The notes: a model not told the origin generated them from the letters alone. Positions 24,401 through 36,960 are shown, counted from the first letter of the stretch. The stretch is 64,000 nt of DNA from Xanthostigma xanthostigma (GCA_963575645.1 OY754470.1:3604501-3668500); one strand, 5' to 3'. Numbers and translations are program-made.

Positions 24401-27400
24401 GTGAGGGCAATGAAAATTTTGAATATAGATGCGGACACAGGAAATATGAAAGTACTGTATCACGTGACGTCTGGAAAACTTGACTCTGACATAACTCAAA
24501 CTTTTGAGGATACTAAATACGTGGCTCAATCGCTGACGAACAGGTGGCCAGCCAAGTATAGTTTTGTGTCGATGAATAGCAGTGAATGGTGCTTGCCTTG
24601 TGTTACAGGTACGCATTAGATTGTTATTTATAGCAATAATAGCATTTTATAAAAAAATCATATTTTGCTCAAATATTAAAAAAAAATACAATTGATAAAC
24701 GCTACAAATTCGATAGCCACAAAATTGGTCACTTTAATGTGGAACTGGACGAAGTAAATGGCTACATGACTATAAATTAGTCAGCTGTCAATTTTAGCTG
24801 CATTTTACTAGAACCGTAGGTATAGTCCAAGCGCTATCAAACGTGTTTGGATATTATGTACTAAGTATTTGAGGTATCGTGAAAATGTGTTTACACTTTT
24901 AAACACAAAATCGAAGACCTGGCTGAAGGGTAGTGGAGCCTATAGCCAACCCTTGAATTTTTAACTTTGCGAAATTTTATTTGCAAAAAATATTCGTGAA
25001 GCATTTTGAAATTTTAATAAAAAAAATTGGTTGTCTGTAAAGTCGGTTTACGGACGATAGTTTTACGTGATAACGTATTCCGTAATACATAACCTAAATT
25101 CTACATATACCTAATAATTATAATAATTCGAATCTATGATATTGCATCTTTCGCTTCAAATTTAGGTTAATATTATTTATTAAATTACTCACCACCTATA
25201 AAAATAATTTTTTTTATTAACTTTCTTTCTTCCGTATTTATTTAAGTCTCAAAGATTAACTGTCATAATATTTAGAAAACAATTGTTTTATTGTTTAAGT
25301 ATATAAAATTCCAAAACCTACTTACAATATTTAAGTATTTTCATACGTCAAAAAATTGATTTTTATAATGATAAAATTTGTAAGAAAACGATTTTTTCGA
25401 GAGATGAGACCTAGCTAAAACGATTTTTTGCCCCCCAAAATCCCTTTTCAGTAAATTTCATCCAAATCGTTAGGGCCGTTTTCGAGAAAAGCACGCACAG
25501 GGTCAGGCGGAACGTTACGCGTTACGAACGTTAGGAACGTTACGTTAGGAACGTTACACTTTTTCGTGCATGCAGCCGGTGTTTTATCAATTTATAAGAT
25601 TGGTGATTCATCAATTTATAAGACGTTATCACGTCAATAAAAAATAATTAAGTCAGATTTTTTTTTGCAAATAAAATTATGCAAACTTAAAGATTCCACT
25701 ACCCTTCAGCCGGGTCTTCGATTTTGTGTTCAAAAGAAATGCAACACAAATTTTCACGGTACCTCAAATACATAATATTTAAAAATGTTTGATAGCTCTC
25801 CTACTAGTAGAAGATCAACCTACATAGGTTTCGTTATAAGTACTGAATAAAATTATGATTTCAAAGTGTAGTTTAGTAAAAGATATTTTATGCTACTGAG
25901 CTTACGTAATATACCAATTATTAATCCCCAAATCGGATGCTAAGTCGCCTCAAAAGAGAAAATAATTTTTAAAAATATTGATTTTTAAGGGTGATAGATA
26001 CTATTAGAATGTAATTTTTTTCAGTAATCGGCAAATACAAACTGTCATGGACCTACACGAAAGTAGGCGAAACAGCCATTCCAAATGAAATATGCCTCAG
26101 CGATGACGGCCTTCCAATAACAAGAAAGTGTATCGGCAACTTCTTATTCGGAGCTACATGGTCCGAAGTGAACGGCACTTGCGCAGGAATCACTCCTTCG
26201 CTTAAAACTAGCGTGCTGTTCAAATTAGCAAATAACTATAACATTTCAACCAAGTCAGCGACTCAAACATTATTGTCGTCTTTGTCGGCTGACGTCATAA
26301 AAATGATCCCGACAGATATTTACTACTTGGCAAAAATTGTCAAGGGAATTGCCAGCGTAATTTGTGACGTAGATGCCAGCGACGACGTGACGCAAATCGC
26401 TTTTGTAATAGAGAATATTATGAGAGTTAATCAGGACACATTAAAGCTATCCCAAACGACTCTTAATTCAACTAATATACTGTTAGATTCGTTTAATAAA
26501 TATCTAGAAGAGACGTCGATTCACATACCGCAATACGAATTGAACAGTAATAACGGCGCGATATTATTCGTAACCCCGCTCGTAATCATTCAAATATCCG
26601 ATCCGGCTGTCAAAAATATATCGGGCTTAGCTCTGTTCAAAAAAAGCGAAAATCACAAAAACTTCTTAGACTATTCCGTGCAACCTTTGACTTCGACTCG
26701 AACTTTGGAAGAACTCATAGACATAGAATATCTAGAGGTAGCCGCCTGGGTGCCACAAGAACTGATAAATAAAATAAATCTTGCCAGAAGCTACAAAAAC
26801 ATATCGAGGGCGTTGCGAATTACAACTGTAATATTTTATAACGACGCGATTTTCCAGAAAAATAAAGATTTCAAAAAAGTTAACAGTCGCATCGTAAGCA
26901 TTTCCATACCGGGTTACGGATCGTATTTACCGCAACCGATACCGATATTGTTCAAGTCGTTGGCGTCGACTGATATTGAAAAACAGTGCGTGTTCTGGGA
27001 CTACACTGACAGATTTTCTAAAAAAAGCGTTTTAGGCGATTGGTCTTCGGAAGGTTGTTACTATATTGGCAATTCGACGCAGGGTGAGAATCTGAACATT
27101 TGCGCCTGTTCCCATTTAACCAATTTTGCACTACTGGTCAAAGACGGCAGGAATACCAACAATGTTCATAAACAGTCCGAGGAAACAGACGAAAAAGCAC
27201 TGAATATTATAACAGCTGTCGGGTGCGCTTTGTCGCTGTGCGGAATTTTTGGAATCGCTTTAACTGGTTTAGTTTTTAAAGCTTGGCGACGAAAACCTAG
27301 CTCAAAAATTCTGATACAATTTTCAATAGCTTTATCGATGCAAATGTCTCTGTTTCTGATAAGTTCTGAATATTTTACGACCAAAGATCAAGGCATCCGT

Positions 27401-28039
27401 TGTCAACTGGTCGGTGTTAGTTTGCATTATTTTTTGATCGCATCATTTTCCTGGATGTTGGTGATAGCGTTTTTGCAATATCTAAGATATGTTTGTGTTT
27501 TCGAAGCTATGAGACCACCTAGACTAATCTTGAAAGCTAGTTTTGTCGCGTGGGGATTACCCGTTCTTCCGGTAAGTTCAGTCATCTATTTTGATTTTAA
27601 TTCGTATCATTCAGAAACGTCAAAATATTGTTACCCGGTAGGCTTAGCGTTCTATCTTGGAGTTATGTTACCTATTGGTTTAATTGTGTCAGCTAACTTA
27701 GTTGTATTTATTTTGATTTTTCATAATATTCTACGCGTTCCGAATGGAAAATTGAGTCATTCAAACGATAACGATTTAATATTTTCCCATGTTAAGTTGG
27801 CAGTGCTTTTATTTTTTCTATTAGGTTTATCGTGGATTTTTGGTATCGGTGTCATGACAAGTGGCGTGATATTATTTTCATATTTGTTTTGTTTAACAGC
27901 AACATTACAGGGTTTTATAATGTTTGTTTTTTTCATTATTTGCGATCCAGGTACGAGGATGATGTGGGGATCACTATTTAAATCTTTCAAAAGATTCTCA
28001 ACATCTGAATCGAAATCTGATCTTGAAACTTATACTTAA
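21458..28039 (+). CDS. adhesion G-protein-coupled receptor with two C-type-lectin-like domains
   Basis: Exons 21458-21470, 21597-21670, 22850-24608 and 26025-28039 give about 1286 residues; the two large exons are secure, the two small 5' exons rest on splice phase alone, and translation could instead start at ATG 22853. Ectodomain order: Cys-rich hormone-receptor-like stretch (about 65-91); two degenerate C-type-lectin-like domains (about 103-234 and 244-367, the second with IGL, NW and CAICEK core features); a beta-rich module with GEFWCEG; a second hormone-receptor-like motif (about 635-670); a GAIN-like region; and a full GPS with paired Cys/Trp and CACSHLTNF, cleavage predicted after Leu980. 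Seven membrane helices follow (about 1007-1268) with a short Ser-rich tail. The 7TM, GPS and GAIN share one exon. Ligand unknown. An obvious signal peptide is not seen, so a missed 5' exon is possible. Confidence 0.85.
22082..22210. repeat. tandem duplication of about 65 bp
   Basis: Two adjacent copies start GCCGAAACTGTACG and end GACCAATAGGAACGCGGTAG with few differences. They lie in the intron between the second and third GPCR exons. Confidence 0.85.
24825..25806. mobile_element. foldback element interrupted by a second repeat
   Basis: The left arm (about 24827-25028) and right arm (about 25637-25806) are inverted copies sharing AAAATCGAAGACC and CTGAAGGGTAGTGG with the element at 36016-36447. 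A copy of the 680-715 bp repeat family (25029-25636) is inserted between them. All of it sits in the intron between the two large GPCR exons. Confidence 0.75.
25029..25636 (+). repeat. dispersed 600-715 bp repeat, copy 1 (internally altered)
   Basis: The ends match the copies at 41702-42380 (inverted) and 50948-51662: it begins GGTTGTCTGTAAAGTCGG and ends with a TTATCACGTC motif. A variable AACGTTAGGAACGTTACG minisatellite lies near the distal end. The middle differs from the other two copies. No coding capacity. Confidence 0.8.
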
Positions 28040-28087
28040 CTCGAGTGTGTAAGCTTTCACGGCCTGTGTTCCAAAACTTCTTGGTGG

Positions 28088-28370
28088 TTCGGACTCGTAG
28101 GCCGCGACCCATTGGTATTTCTACCTGAAGTTGCGTCCACAACTGCGGTAGACATTATCAAAGGCGGTGTGGCAGCGGACAAAGTGTCCTTTTTGTCAAC
28201 TCAAAGATAAGTGTGTTTTTGCTCGATCTTACAGAACACACTCACGCTTGGTTATCGACACACCTGTGAACCGCCAAAGGAGGACACTTCGCGCGCTTGG
28301 CAATGTCTACCGCAGCCGTAGATGAAACGTCAGGTAGAAATACAAATGAACCACGAACCACAAGTCCGAA
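28088..28370. repeat. inverted repeat in the GPCR 3' region
   Basis: The segment from 28088 is repeated, inverted, up to 28370 with moderate identity over about 70 bases, extending inward less well. It starts about 50 bp after the GPCR stop codon and would form a long hairpin in the mRNA tail if transcribed. AATAAA at about 28479-28484 is a candidate polyadenylation signal. Confidence 0.6.
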
Positions 28371-28533
28371 ACAACAAGAAGATTTGCACTTAATTGTATT
28401 ATTCAGGTATAACTTTCTCGTTAAACCAAAACGACACAGTGTTGCTGTTGGTATAAGCGGAGAACTACAAAACCGGCTAATAAAACAATTTTTGTATTAT
28501 GCCTTCAACGAGTTAAAAAACGACGAATTATAG
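28303..28533 (+). CDS. possible small ORF, 76 aa, unrecognised
   Basis: An ATG-started frame overlaps the right arm of the inverted repeat downstream of the GPCR. The C-terminal half has mixed hydrophobic and basic composition that could be coding, but there is no motif, no obvious splice partner and no recognised family. It may be chance in a 3' untranslated region. Confidence 0.12.
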   Translation: MSTAAVDETSGRNTNEPRTTSPKQQEDLHLIVLFRYNFLVKPKRHSVAVGISGELQNRLIKQFLYYAFNELKNDEL

Positions 28534-28707
28534 TGTTCGTCAGATTATCTATGTAATTCATTTATCTTGAATTATAAAAAATAATTTTAAGAAATGTCGA
28601 AATATAATTAACTGATATATATATATATATTTTTTATTTTGATTTGCGTATATTGTATTTTAATTTCAGAAAAATAGTATTCTTAAAAAATTATAAACGA
28701 TATATTA

Positions 28708-29151
28708 TTATACTGCCCATTCAATAATATTATTGAGGACACATTTTGCACGTGTAGTAACGATTTGTGACTGTTGGCAAGAATGTGAAAATGTTTTTTT
28801 TGACTTACCGGTCAAAACTGTGTGGTAGAGTTCAATGCAAGACGACGCACTACTGATCCGGTGACATCGACACTGGCAATAAATTATATGTAAATGAAAT
28901 AGTTCTTCATTCGGCCTCTGTTCAGAATTGAAAAGGGTGCGACAGTGGCGTATCAACTTTGTGATAACGCATAATAAGATGGCGTACAACATTATTCTAA
29001 ATAAGACAATGTCCATTTTACTGTATAGGAGATTTGGTTCAATGTTGCATCGAAAGATTTTGTCATAAATAACAACTTTTTCTATTGCACCAGCATTTTT
29101 TATCCTATAGAGGAACATGATACACGAAACGAATTTTTCTAGTATCATCAT
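28708..29151 (-). CDS. hypothetical 147-aa Cys-rich frame with N-terminal hydrophobic segment
   Basis: The frame has an in-frame methionine at about residue 46 followed by a hydrophobic stretch of about 20 residues like a signal or membrane anchor, then several cysteines in a cluster. A donor-like GTAAGT lies inside it at 28808. I do not recognise a family, and frames of this size arise by chance in AT-rich DNA, so it is a weak candidate for a small secreted protein. Confidence 0.15.
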   Translation of the reverse strand: MMILEKFVSCIMFLYRIKNAGAIEKVVIYDKIFRCNIEPNLLYSKMDIVLFRIMLYAILLCVITKLIRHCRTLFNSEQRPNEELFHLHIIYCQCRCHRISSASSCIELYHTVLTGKSKKTFSHSCQQSQIVTTRAKCVLNNIIEWAV

Positions 29152-30059
29152 TTTTATGAATCCGATCAGCGCGAGAACGAAACACCCGCGCTACCGTGGT
29201 ACCTTGAATGAATCTATTAGGAAAAAATAACGCCTCTATGTTATTTTCATTATTTTTAATCAAATAACTATTTTATATAGTACAAATTCAAAGTTTAATT
29301 TTATATTAAAGTTAAGATGTACGATAATTTTGTTCTGATGCAATAGGTGCCTTTTTCTTGACTGAGAACATTGATTAAAATGGAAATAATTTGACGACGT
29401 CCATTAATTACGTGAGGGGTCTTTGTTTAACTCCCTCTTCTCTTGGTGGGATTTAGAAAAAATGTGGTGGGACAGACAAACACATTGCAGGAATCTGTTC
29501 ACTTATTTATAGTTATCACTGAATAAAAATCTAGTTCTACCCGCCACTGCTGTGGTAAAATAAATTTACTTACTCTAATGAAATAATGAGCAAAATCAGG
29601 CTCATTATCCTATTAATGACAATGGAGTCAAATAGATATTATATGTTCATTTTGATCGCATTACGGTGTTTATTTGCTTGAATCATTTGATTCGGAAACA
29701 TACAGATTGTTTCTGATATATTACAAATCACATTTTCAGATAAAGAAGTTTCACTTAAGAGACTAACTGGAGCCAGAGCATGTGATCAAATTAGAAAGTG
29801 CCCCAGCATCACCCTATATAGAAAACATTCCCGAAAAGAGAAAACCTCCTATATGCCGATTGTCCAGCAGATCTGGTTTGTAACTTCTATACGATGACAA
29901 TATGTATAGGATTCTGTACTGCAGTTTAGGAGAAAACATGTAAAAGTCGGCATGTCCATTTTGTGTAAAAAAAGTTAACGACTTATATGTCTCACTGTAA
30001 CGTGGTTTCTATTCGAAAACCGAATTATTTTTAGTCAGAAACCAACAGAAAATGTTTAA

Positions 30060-30560
30060 ATGGTGGCCAAAAAATATAACTCTTCTTTTCAAATTTCCAT
30101 CCCATATTTTCCTCAGATTCGAGCCAACCCATACCCCCTCTCTTCCATCATCAATGAGCATAACCAAAAACCCATACCCCCTCCCTTCCGTCGCCAATAA
30201 GCATAACAAAAAAAAAAATGTCTTAGAGTTCAAGGTTTTCTTGGGTTTTCTGAGATTCTTGTTTTGGGATATGTCGGATTTTGCATGTTGCTTCGGCCAC
30301 TCTGCTGGAAAAAAGAGTTATGTTTCTTTCCATCCCATATTTTCCTCAGATTCGAGCCTACCCATACCTCCTCCCTTCCATCATAAATGAGCATAAAAAA
30401 AAACCATACCCCCTCCCTTCTGTCGTCAATAAGCGTAACAAAAAAAAATGTCTTAGAGTTCAAGGTTATTTTGAATTTTCTGAGATTGTTGTTTTGGGAT
30501 ATGTCGGCTTTTGCATGTTGCTACGGCCACTCTGCTGAAAAGAAGAGTTATGTTACCAGT
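30060..30560. repeat. tandem duplication, about 233-bp period
   Basis: Two copies share TTCCATCCCATATTTTCCTC (about 30095 and 30328), a CATACCCCCTCCCTTCC tract and TTGGGATATGTCGG. The first copy has one extra internal CATACCCC block. Confidence 0.85.
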
Positions 30561-31055
30561 AAATCGGATCTTCGAATTGAATCGATTTGATCAACACTTC
30601 ATACGTCGCATGTGAGTCGCAGAATTCATAACTTCTGACAGTTTCTTTTCACAACAGTAAATTGCCTTTGTAACGTCTGACAAATAAACAACTTGATGAT
30701 TTAACAATCGGTTTAATGAGAGTCGAGCTGCTTTGAACTGGTGACGGCATTAAATCTATTATAAATAAAAGTTTCAATTAAAACAAATTACAAATAGCAA
30801 AACAAAATATATATTTATATATAAATATATATTTCACGGAACCTTTGTCCGTAAATTCGGATTTTTAATATTTAATAATGCAGGATAATTTTAAGATCCT
30901 GATACAAAGGCGTCCTTTTCTTGGTTGAAGAACATTGATTTTGTCTGCTAACTCATAAATATGTCCTTATTATAACTGTAGCTATGTTTTTGCTTAAATT
31001 CATCAGGAGATTTTTAAAACAACTTCAGTGAAGGCGTAATTAATAAATTTCACAG

Positions 31056-31165
31056 TTTGAAGTGAAACTTCTTTAGCGACACATCTGTTTATTAAAGGGG
31101 AATTGATTCAGCGGCGGAGAAATATAAGAGAGACCTTGGTAATTGGTAATTCTAGAGAAGTTTCA
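31056..31165. mobile_element. short GAAGT..ACTTC MITE copy
   Basis: A left GAAGTGAAACTTCTTTAGCG and a right GAAGTTTCACT end lie about 100 bp apart in inverted orientation; the interior resembles 18200-18250. Confidence 0.6.
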
Positions 31166-31341
31166 CTATGTGAGTAAGACTCGCACGCTTTTTTTCCTAC
31201 CTGAATGAAAAAACAGATCAAATTTATTATAAAAAATATAACGGTACCCCCGACATTCGTTGATTTTGAAACAATATAGGTAAATAAACGCACAACATTT
31301 TTAGGATTGATATATACACCTATTTAAACGTCGATAAAAAC

Positions 31342-31567
31342 CATAGAGATGTTACAATAGAGTACGCGTGAGAGCAGTGAAAGTGTCTGCAAATAAGAGA
31401 GAGAACAGTTCCTTATCTCTATGGTAATTAATGATGCAAAATAATGCTGATTTGAGTCAGCAAATTTCTGGTTTTCTGCCGCGTTCTCTCTCTTAACTGA
31501 GGACACTTTTACTTATGGCAAGCATATACGCACTAGCGCGTACTCTATAGTTACTTATATCTCTATG
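31342..31567. mobile_element. 226-bp MITE
   Basis: Imperfect terminal inverted repeats (CCATAGAGAT... and ...ATCTCTATG) continue into shared inner blocks: AGAGTACGCG, AGTGTC and AAGAGAGAGAAC occur in inverted order on both sides. Confidence 0.75.
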
Positions 31568-32899
31568 ATAAAAACAGATTACATTTTATTGTTTTTGTTC
31601 AGTAATGAATAATTTTGTGGGCGGATTTAAAATGAAACACATGTATTGAGTGTTCTATGTTTGAATTTATTCTTTAACATTTTTTTACAGAAATACTTAT
31701 TATAATTCGCACTGTGAGAATACAGAAATAGACGAGTTTTGTCATAAAAGAGACTTCCTACAAAAAATTATCTATATTTTTACAAAATTTTATCTAGCAT
31801 TTTAAATCTGATTAAGGACGTAATCAGGTGTTCGGGTTTCGGAAAATTGATTTTTTTTCTTTTTTAGTAAGTAGGTATAATATATTGAGAAAATACTGTA
31901 AAAATTTTAGACCGAAATATTAAATATTTACAAAGCTATAGCATATAGTCGAGAGCAGCAACGGTCTTACGGTGAGACTCCCGGTCCTTACCTATTAATT
32001 GTTATCACGTTACCCTATATATACTCTCGCAGAGTAGAGCAAAAAAATTAGCAGAAGACGACGCCTTTGAAGAAACTGAAGATTTACTATACACCTGCAG
32101 GCATAGCTGATTAGTGTAAATATTCATTTTTAGTTTTTTTGTAAGAAATCTGGAATAATATCTTTAAACGCGTTTTTCTCACCTGGCCCTCCCTCTTGCT
32201 ACGCCAATGATCACAATGTGTACGAATTAACATACTCAAATCGATACCACACTCTTTTTCCTTCCCGTATTTATATACTTACAGATTATTATTCTATGAG
32301 AAGAAATAACTCCAGCTGTTGAAAAAAAATGTAATCACATATTAATCGCTGCATTTAGAGAAACTATTATGTAAACCTTGATAGGTATTTACAATCTTTG
32401 ACTTTACAGAGGTAGTTGTGTAATTATGAATCACCTATTCCAGTATTCAGTAACTGCAAGAATGGCATTCAGTTTTAAAAATGCATTAAACATTAAAAAT
32501 CGTTATTGTTTTCTGATTGGCCAATGATCAATAACACTATTTGTGTACGGTACTAAATTCACTGATAACGTTAGGTCAGAGCCTAACTGTTGTGATGTAC
32601 TTACTGCAAAAAAACACAGTTTTATATTAACAATACGTGTAACAAAGAAAGTTTAAAAGTGTTTTTTTTTCTAATTCTCTTCCTGGACGATAATCACGAG
32701 AGGTGAGTCGGAAAATCATTAAAAATAATTTTTCATGTCTGTATCTATATGCAAATACGATGCCATTAAAGAAAATAAAAATTAAAAAATATATCCATAT
32801 TTTTAAAGGTTAGTCCGTAGTCGTAATATCGCAAATTGAATTAATCTACAGAATCAATAGAAAACAATAATTTACTCATTTCTTAACTTTATTATTGAA

Positions 32900-33866
32900 C
32901 TAGCGGCCCGATCCGGCTTCGCCCGAATTCATAGTTTGCCACCGTTTTTTCGTCGACTTACGTTGCAAAATTGGTCTCCACGAAAAGCGATTTTATTTTA
33001 ACGCGATAATATAGGTACCAGGTGAGGCAAAAGTCCCGGAACGGTTGAATATCTCGCATACTACGCATCATAACAAAAAAAAAAAAATACGTGTCAAATA
33101 TTTTTCGCAAAACTATTTTTTGATACCACACATGACTCCCCACCCAGTTGGTGGGGGGAGGGGCAACTTTAAAATTTTAAATAGGAACCCCTATTTTTTA
33201 TTGCAGATTCGGATTCTACGGGAAAAATTACATGCAATTGATGTAATTTTTCTCGTGGGTTTTAGGGGTTGAAAAATATTTTTGGGCCCGAAAATACCCA
33301 AAAAATTTCTCCGAATCGTTTCAAAATTTAAATTTAACCCTTTAGTAATTATTAAAAGGTGCTACCAAAATTTTATTAAAATCGGCCCGACAGGACCAGA
33401 CTTAAAAATTTTATGAAAACGTTAGTTTGTAGATATGGATTTATTTAGTGAAGGGTGAATTTAATTTGTTGTATTGATAGTAATATTAAAATTAAAAAAA
33501 ATTACATACAATTGATGTAATTTTTCCCGTAGAATCCGAATCTGCAATAAAAAATAGGGATTCCTATTTAAAATTTTAAAGTTGCCCCTCCCCCCACCAA
33601 CTGGGTGGGGGGTGGGGAGTCATGTGTGGTATCAAAAAATAGTTTTGCGAAAAATATTTGACACGTATTTTTTTTTTTATTATATGATGCGTAGTATGCG
33701 AGATATTCAACCGTTCCGGGACTTTTGCCTCACCCGGTATATATAGCTTATGTCCGTCCTGAAGATCCATTCTAAATATTGATGAAACAATTTTATAATC
33801 GGATAAGTAATTTCGAAGATTACCTCCTACATCCAAACTTTAACCTTTATAATATTTTATAGAAGG
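32900..33866 (-). mobile_element. non-autonomous Helitron split by a foldback element
   Basis: On the minus strand the copy ends ...CTAG before a T at 32900, after a hairpin-like GCGAAGCCGG segment. Its sequence matches the intact copy at 56735-56985, but 33020-33735 is an unrelated insertion. The far end (about 33860) is degenerate. Confidence 0.7.
33020..33735. mobile_element. foldback element with arms of about 240 bp
   Basis: The left arm (33020-33260) and right arm (33505-33735) are inverted copies at high identity, starting GGTGAGGCAAAAGTCCCGG at each end and including a G-run/C-run block and GATTCGGATTCTACGGG. The centre (33260-33505) is unique and non-coding. It interrupts a Helitron, so it is the younger insertion. 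Confidence 0.85.
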
Positions 33867-34854
33867 TTATAGATAAGTACCTATAGATAGTCATTTCGAG
33901 AAAAAACTAAATTAATTAGTTTTTGTGGAAATAAAACTAAATTTTTAAAATTGATTGTAACAAAATATTGATGTCTGTTGTGATTGTTGCTATTTATTGT
34001 TGTTTAAAAAAATTGCAAATGATTGTTGTAAACAATTATATAATATTGAACTTGATCGTGAAATTTTTTTTCCAGTTGAGAAAGAATTCTTCTATTGTTA
34101 TAAGTAGTACTTGTCATTTCCTTTTGTTTGTGTTCTGAAACAGTAACAGGCAACACTGAAGGATATCAAATGTGGACACAGCTAGTTGATTTTATCAACT
34201 CTTGAACGTTTTTTAACTTTAAGGTGACCCATCTTATCTACTATTTTATTCTTTAACGACGCACAAACAGATCACTTTTGTTTAAAAGCCAATCAATCGA
34301 AACAAAACTATCAAATACATTAGGATTTCGTAGCACAACTACGTATGTGTTAATAACAATAAAAAAATAATAATAATAATAAAAATAGTGCTGACACGTT
34401 TCTGAGCCAAAAACTGTTTTCAAAATAATAATAATATTATAAATTGGTTGACCGCTGGCGTACTGTCGAGAGAAAACGGTTTGTGTTTTGAAGTCTATTA
34501 AATTCTCATATTAACTAAAAAATATAAACATATAACATTTATTCTGAATGTAAAAATTGTAAATTAATTGGTAATTATAATTTAAAATGTTTGGAGTTCG
34601 TAACAAACATTATAAGCGTTATCGACACTGAATTATTTGCAAAATCACAGGAAACAATAAATGCAATGAATTGTACCTAACATTAGAATTGCCCCACGTT
34701 AACAATTTTTAACAAATATCATAACTTAATTACTAGATTTTATTTTAAAAAAATGAAATTTAACTTTCAATGTCGGATATTGCCACAGCAAAAATGAGCA
34801 CATAATATGGCAAAATAAGTACAGTATTAATTAGTATTGATTTATAACACTATA

Positions 34855-35831
34855 CAGTGCGTTCAACAAAAGTGAAATAATTCGTATATCCTACTAGATA
34901 CAAAAAAGTGTTATACAGTTTTTTTTTTCAACTCGAAACTTGCTATCGGAAACAGCTAAGGTATATTTTTTTGTACTTAAAACTCAACCAAAAGTGTACA
35001 TATATATTTTATTACATTTTAGAAATCTCCGTTCTTTCTCTACAAATTCATTTAAAATTTTCGTAAGGTTACATAAGAAAATATTCGAGAAAAACGTTAT
35101 TAATTAAACACACAGTAATAATTATTTTTCATAGCACTCCACTTGGGAGCCGCAACTCCAAGTCAAATAAATGACTTTTTTTTCTCTCAAATAATTACCC
35201 AAATAATGCTATAATAATTAATAGAAATTCACATAAAAATTTATTTGATTAAATTTAATGCGAATTATAATTAAATAATTATAGTAATGTAATTAATAAA
35301 ATATTAATTGATTAGTACTCAGCTGTCACTAGTCACTGTCACTACAACAACAGAGATAGAGGTCACATGTCAGTATTAAAAAATTAATAAAATTAAAAGT
35401 ACTTGGTGAATTATTCTGAAATTTTTGCAGTGTGTATTTCAGACATCGTTCTATCCATTATAAAGTTTTTTTTGTGGGGTCAAGTTTGTCAGTTTTTTAC
35501 AAGCCCTCAATTTCCGGAGTTATTGAACAAGAACACTCATAACGGCTAGAGTATTTTTGCATAACTTTAATTGATTATATCTCTTAAACGATGTGGTAAA
35601 AAAAATCTGATTCGTTTTCTGTAGGTGTCTTTAATTATAATCTTTTGAATAAATATAAAAAAATGTAGGGTCAAGTTTAAGTCATTTGGCTACCAAACTA
35701 CCTTAATTATTAATAATAATTATTACTGTGAATTTAATTAATAAATTGATAACATTTTTCTCGAATATTTTCTTATGTAACTTTATGAAAACAATATATG
35801 CTTAATTTCTACCACTTTCGGTGAACTCACT
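34855..35831. mobile_element. foldback mariner-like element, about 980 bp
   Basis: The ends resemble CAGTGMGTTCAMCRAAAGTG in inverted orientation next to TA. Inner arms 35061-35140 and 35708-35790 pair well and share AAGAAAATATTCGAGAAAAA. No coding capacity. Confidence 0.65.
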
Positions 35832-36015
35832 ATATACTCGTAGTTGTACGTAATGTTCTTATAATAATTTATTATCTTTTAGCATGCAATTGTCTGCCTT
35901 CACAGGTGAACTAAAATTAAGCCCCAAGGTAAAAGATACATATTATTACATATTATGTGTTGTGTACTTGGTGACTTCATCTCGTATTTACATCTTCTTA
36001 TTAGGGATGAGTTGA

Positions 36016-36447
36016 TAGTAGGAGAGCTATCAAAAATTTTTGGGTAAGTAGGTATGTGAGGCACCATGAAAATTTGTGTAACACTTCTTTTGTAACGTCT
36101 AATTGCAAAATCGAAGACTTGGCTGAAGGGTGGTGGGGCCCAGCCAATCTTTGAATTTTTAACTTTAAGAAATTTCATTTGCAAAAATATATTCTTGATA
36201 CATTTTTAAATGTTGATACCTTGAAAAGTATTTAATAAAATGAAAAATAAATAAGCCAGATCATTTAGTCGAGTCTAAATGTCTATACGAGGTGGTTACA
36301 AAAATTAATTCAAGGCTTGATTAGGCCCTACACTACCCTTCAGCCAGCTCTTCGATTTTGTGTACTGCAGATAAAAAATGTGTTACGCAAATTTTCACTG
36401 TGCCGCCCTCAAATACCTACCCAGAAATGTTTAATAGCTTCCTACTA
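36016..36447. mobile_element. foldback element, same family as 24825-25806
   Basis: TAGTAGGAGAGCTATCAAA at the left and its inverted relative at the right (TTTAATAGCTTCCTACTA) bound arms sharing AAAATCGAAGA and CTGAAGGGTGG. A partial copy lies at about 58529-58710 in an acid phosphatase intron. Confidence 0.8.
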
Positions 36448-36799
36448 TAATTATGAGTTTTCCCATCCTTGCTTTATGTGTAAGTTGTAATGAGTTTTGA
36501 TTAGTTGTTTGAAGTTAATGCACATATTATTATTAATACACTAACTATAGCTAACTATTAAGTGTGAACTGATAAAATTATCGGGTTTTGAATTGGTTCA
36601 CGCTCTAAAATACCTTTTTGAATTATTTTTATTATATCAATAGCAATGTTCCACAAAGTGTCTTTACCCTACCATCAGTTTTTTAATCTCCACTTTAACA
36701 AAGGTAGGTTTTATGTAATTTTATTTGTTATGTTTTTTAGTAATTTAAAACATTTCATGTAATAATCTTCCTTATCCCTCAGTCAAAAGAAAAAAAATG

Positions 36800-36960
36800 T
36801 GTGAGCATCGCCCACATGCACACACGGGAGAAGTGAAACTTCTTTAGAGTTATGAACTTGTATTCATTGATGCGTTTTGCGTTATCGTGGTTTCTCTTTA
36901 TTTCTCCGCCGTTGAATAATTCCTTCTTTAACGTTACAGAAACGTGTTCGATTTATAATT
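36800..36960. mobile_element. GAAGT..ACTTC MITE, truncated copy
   Basis: The left terminus at 36829 matches the family, and the interior is nearly the same as 18070-18240. The right palindromic end is missing. Confidence 0.6.

Noticed and set aside
28771-28808. Donor-acceptor pair that would splice the 28.8 kb Cys-rich frame
   Set aside because: The implied intron would be only 38 nt, too short for an insect spliceosomal intron.
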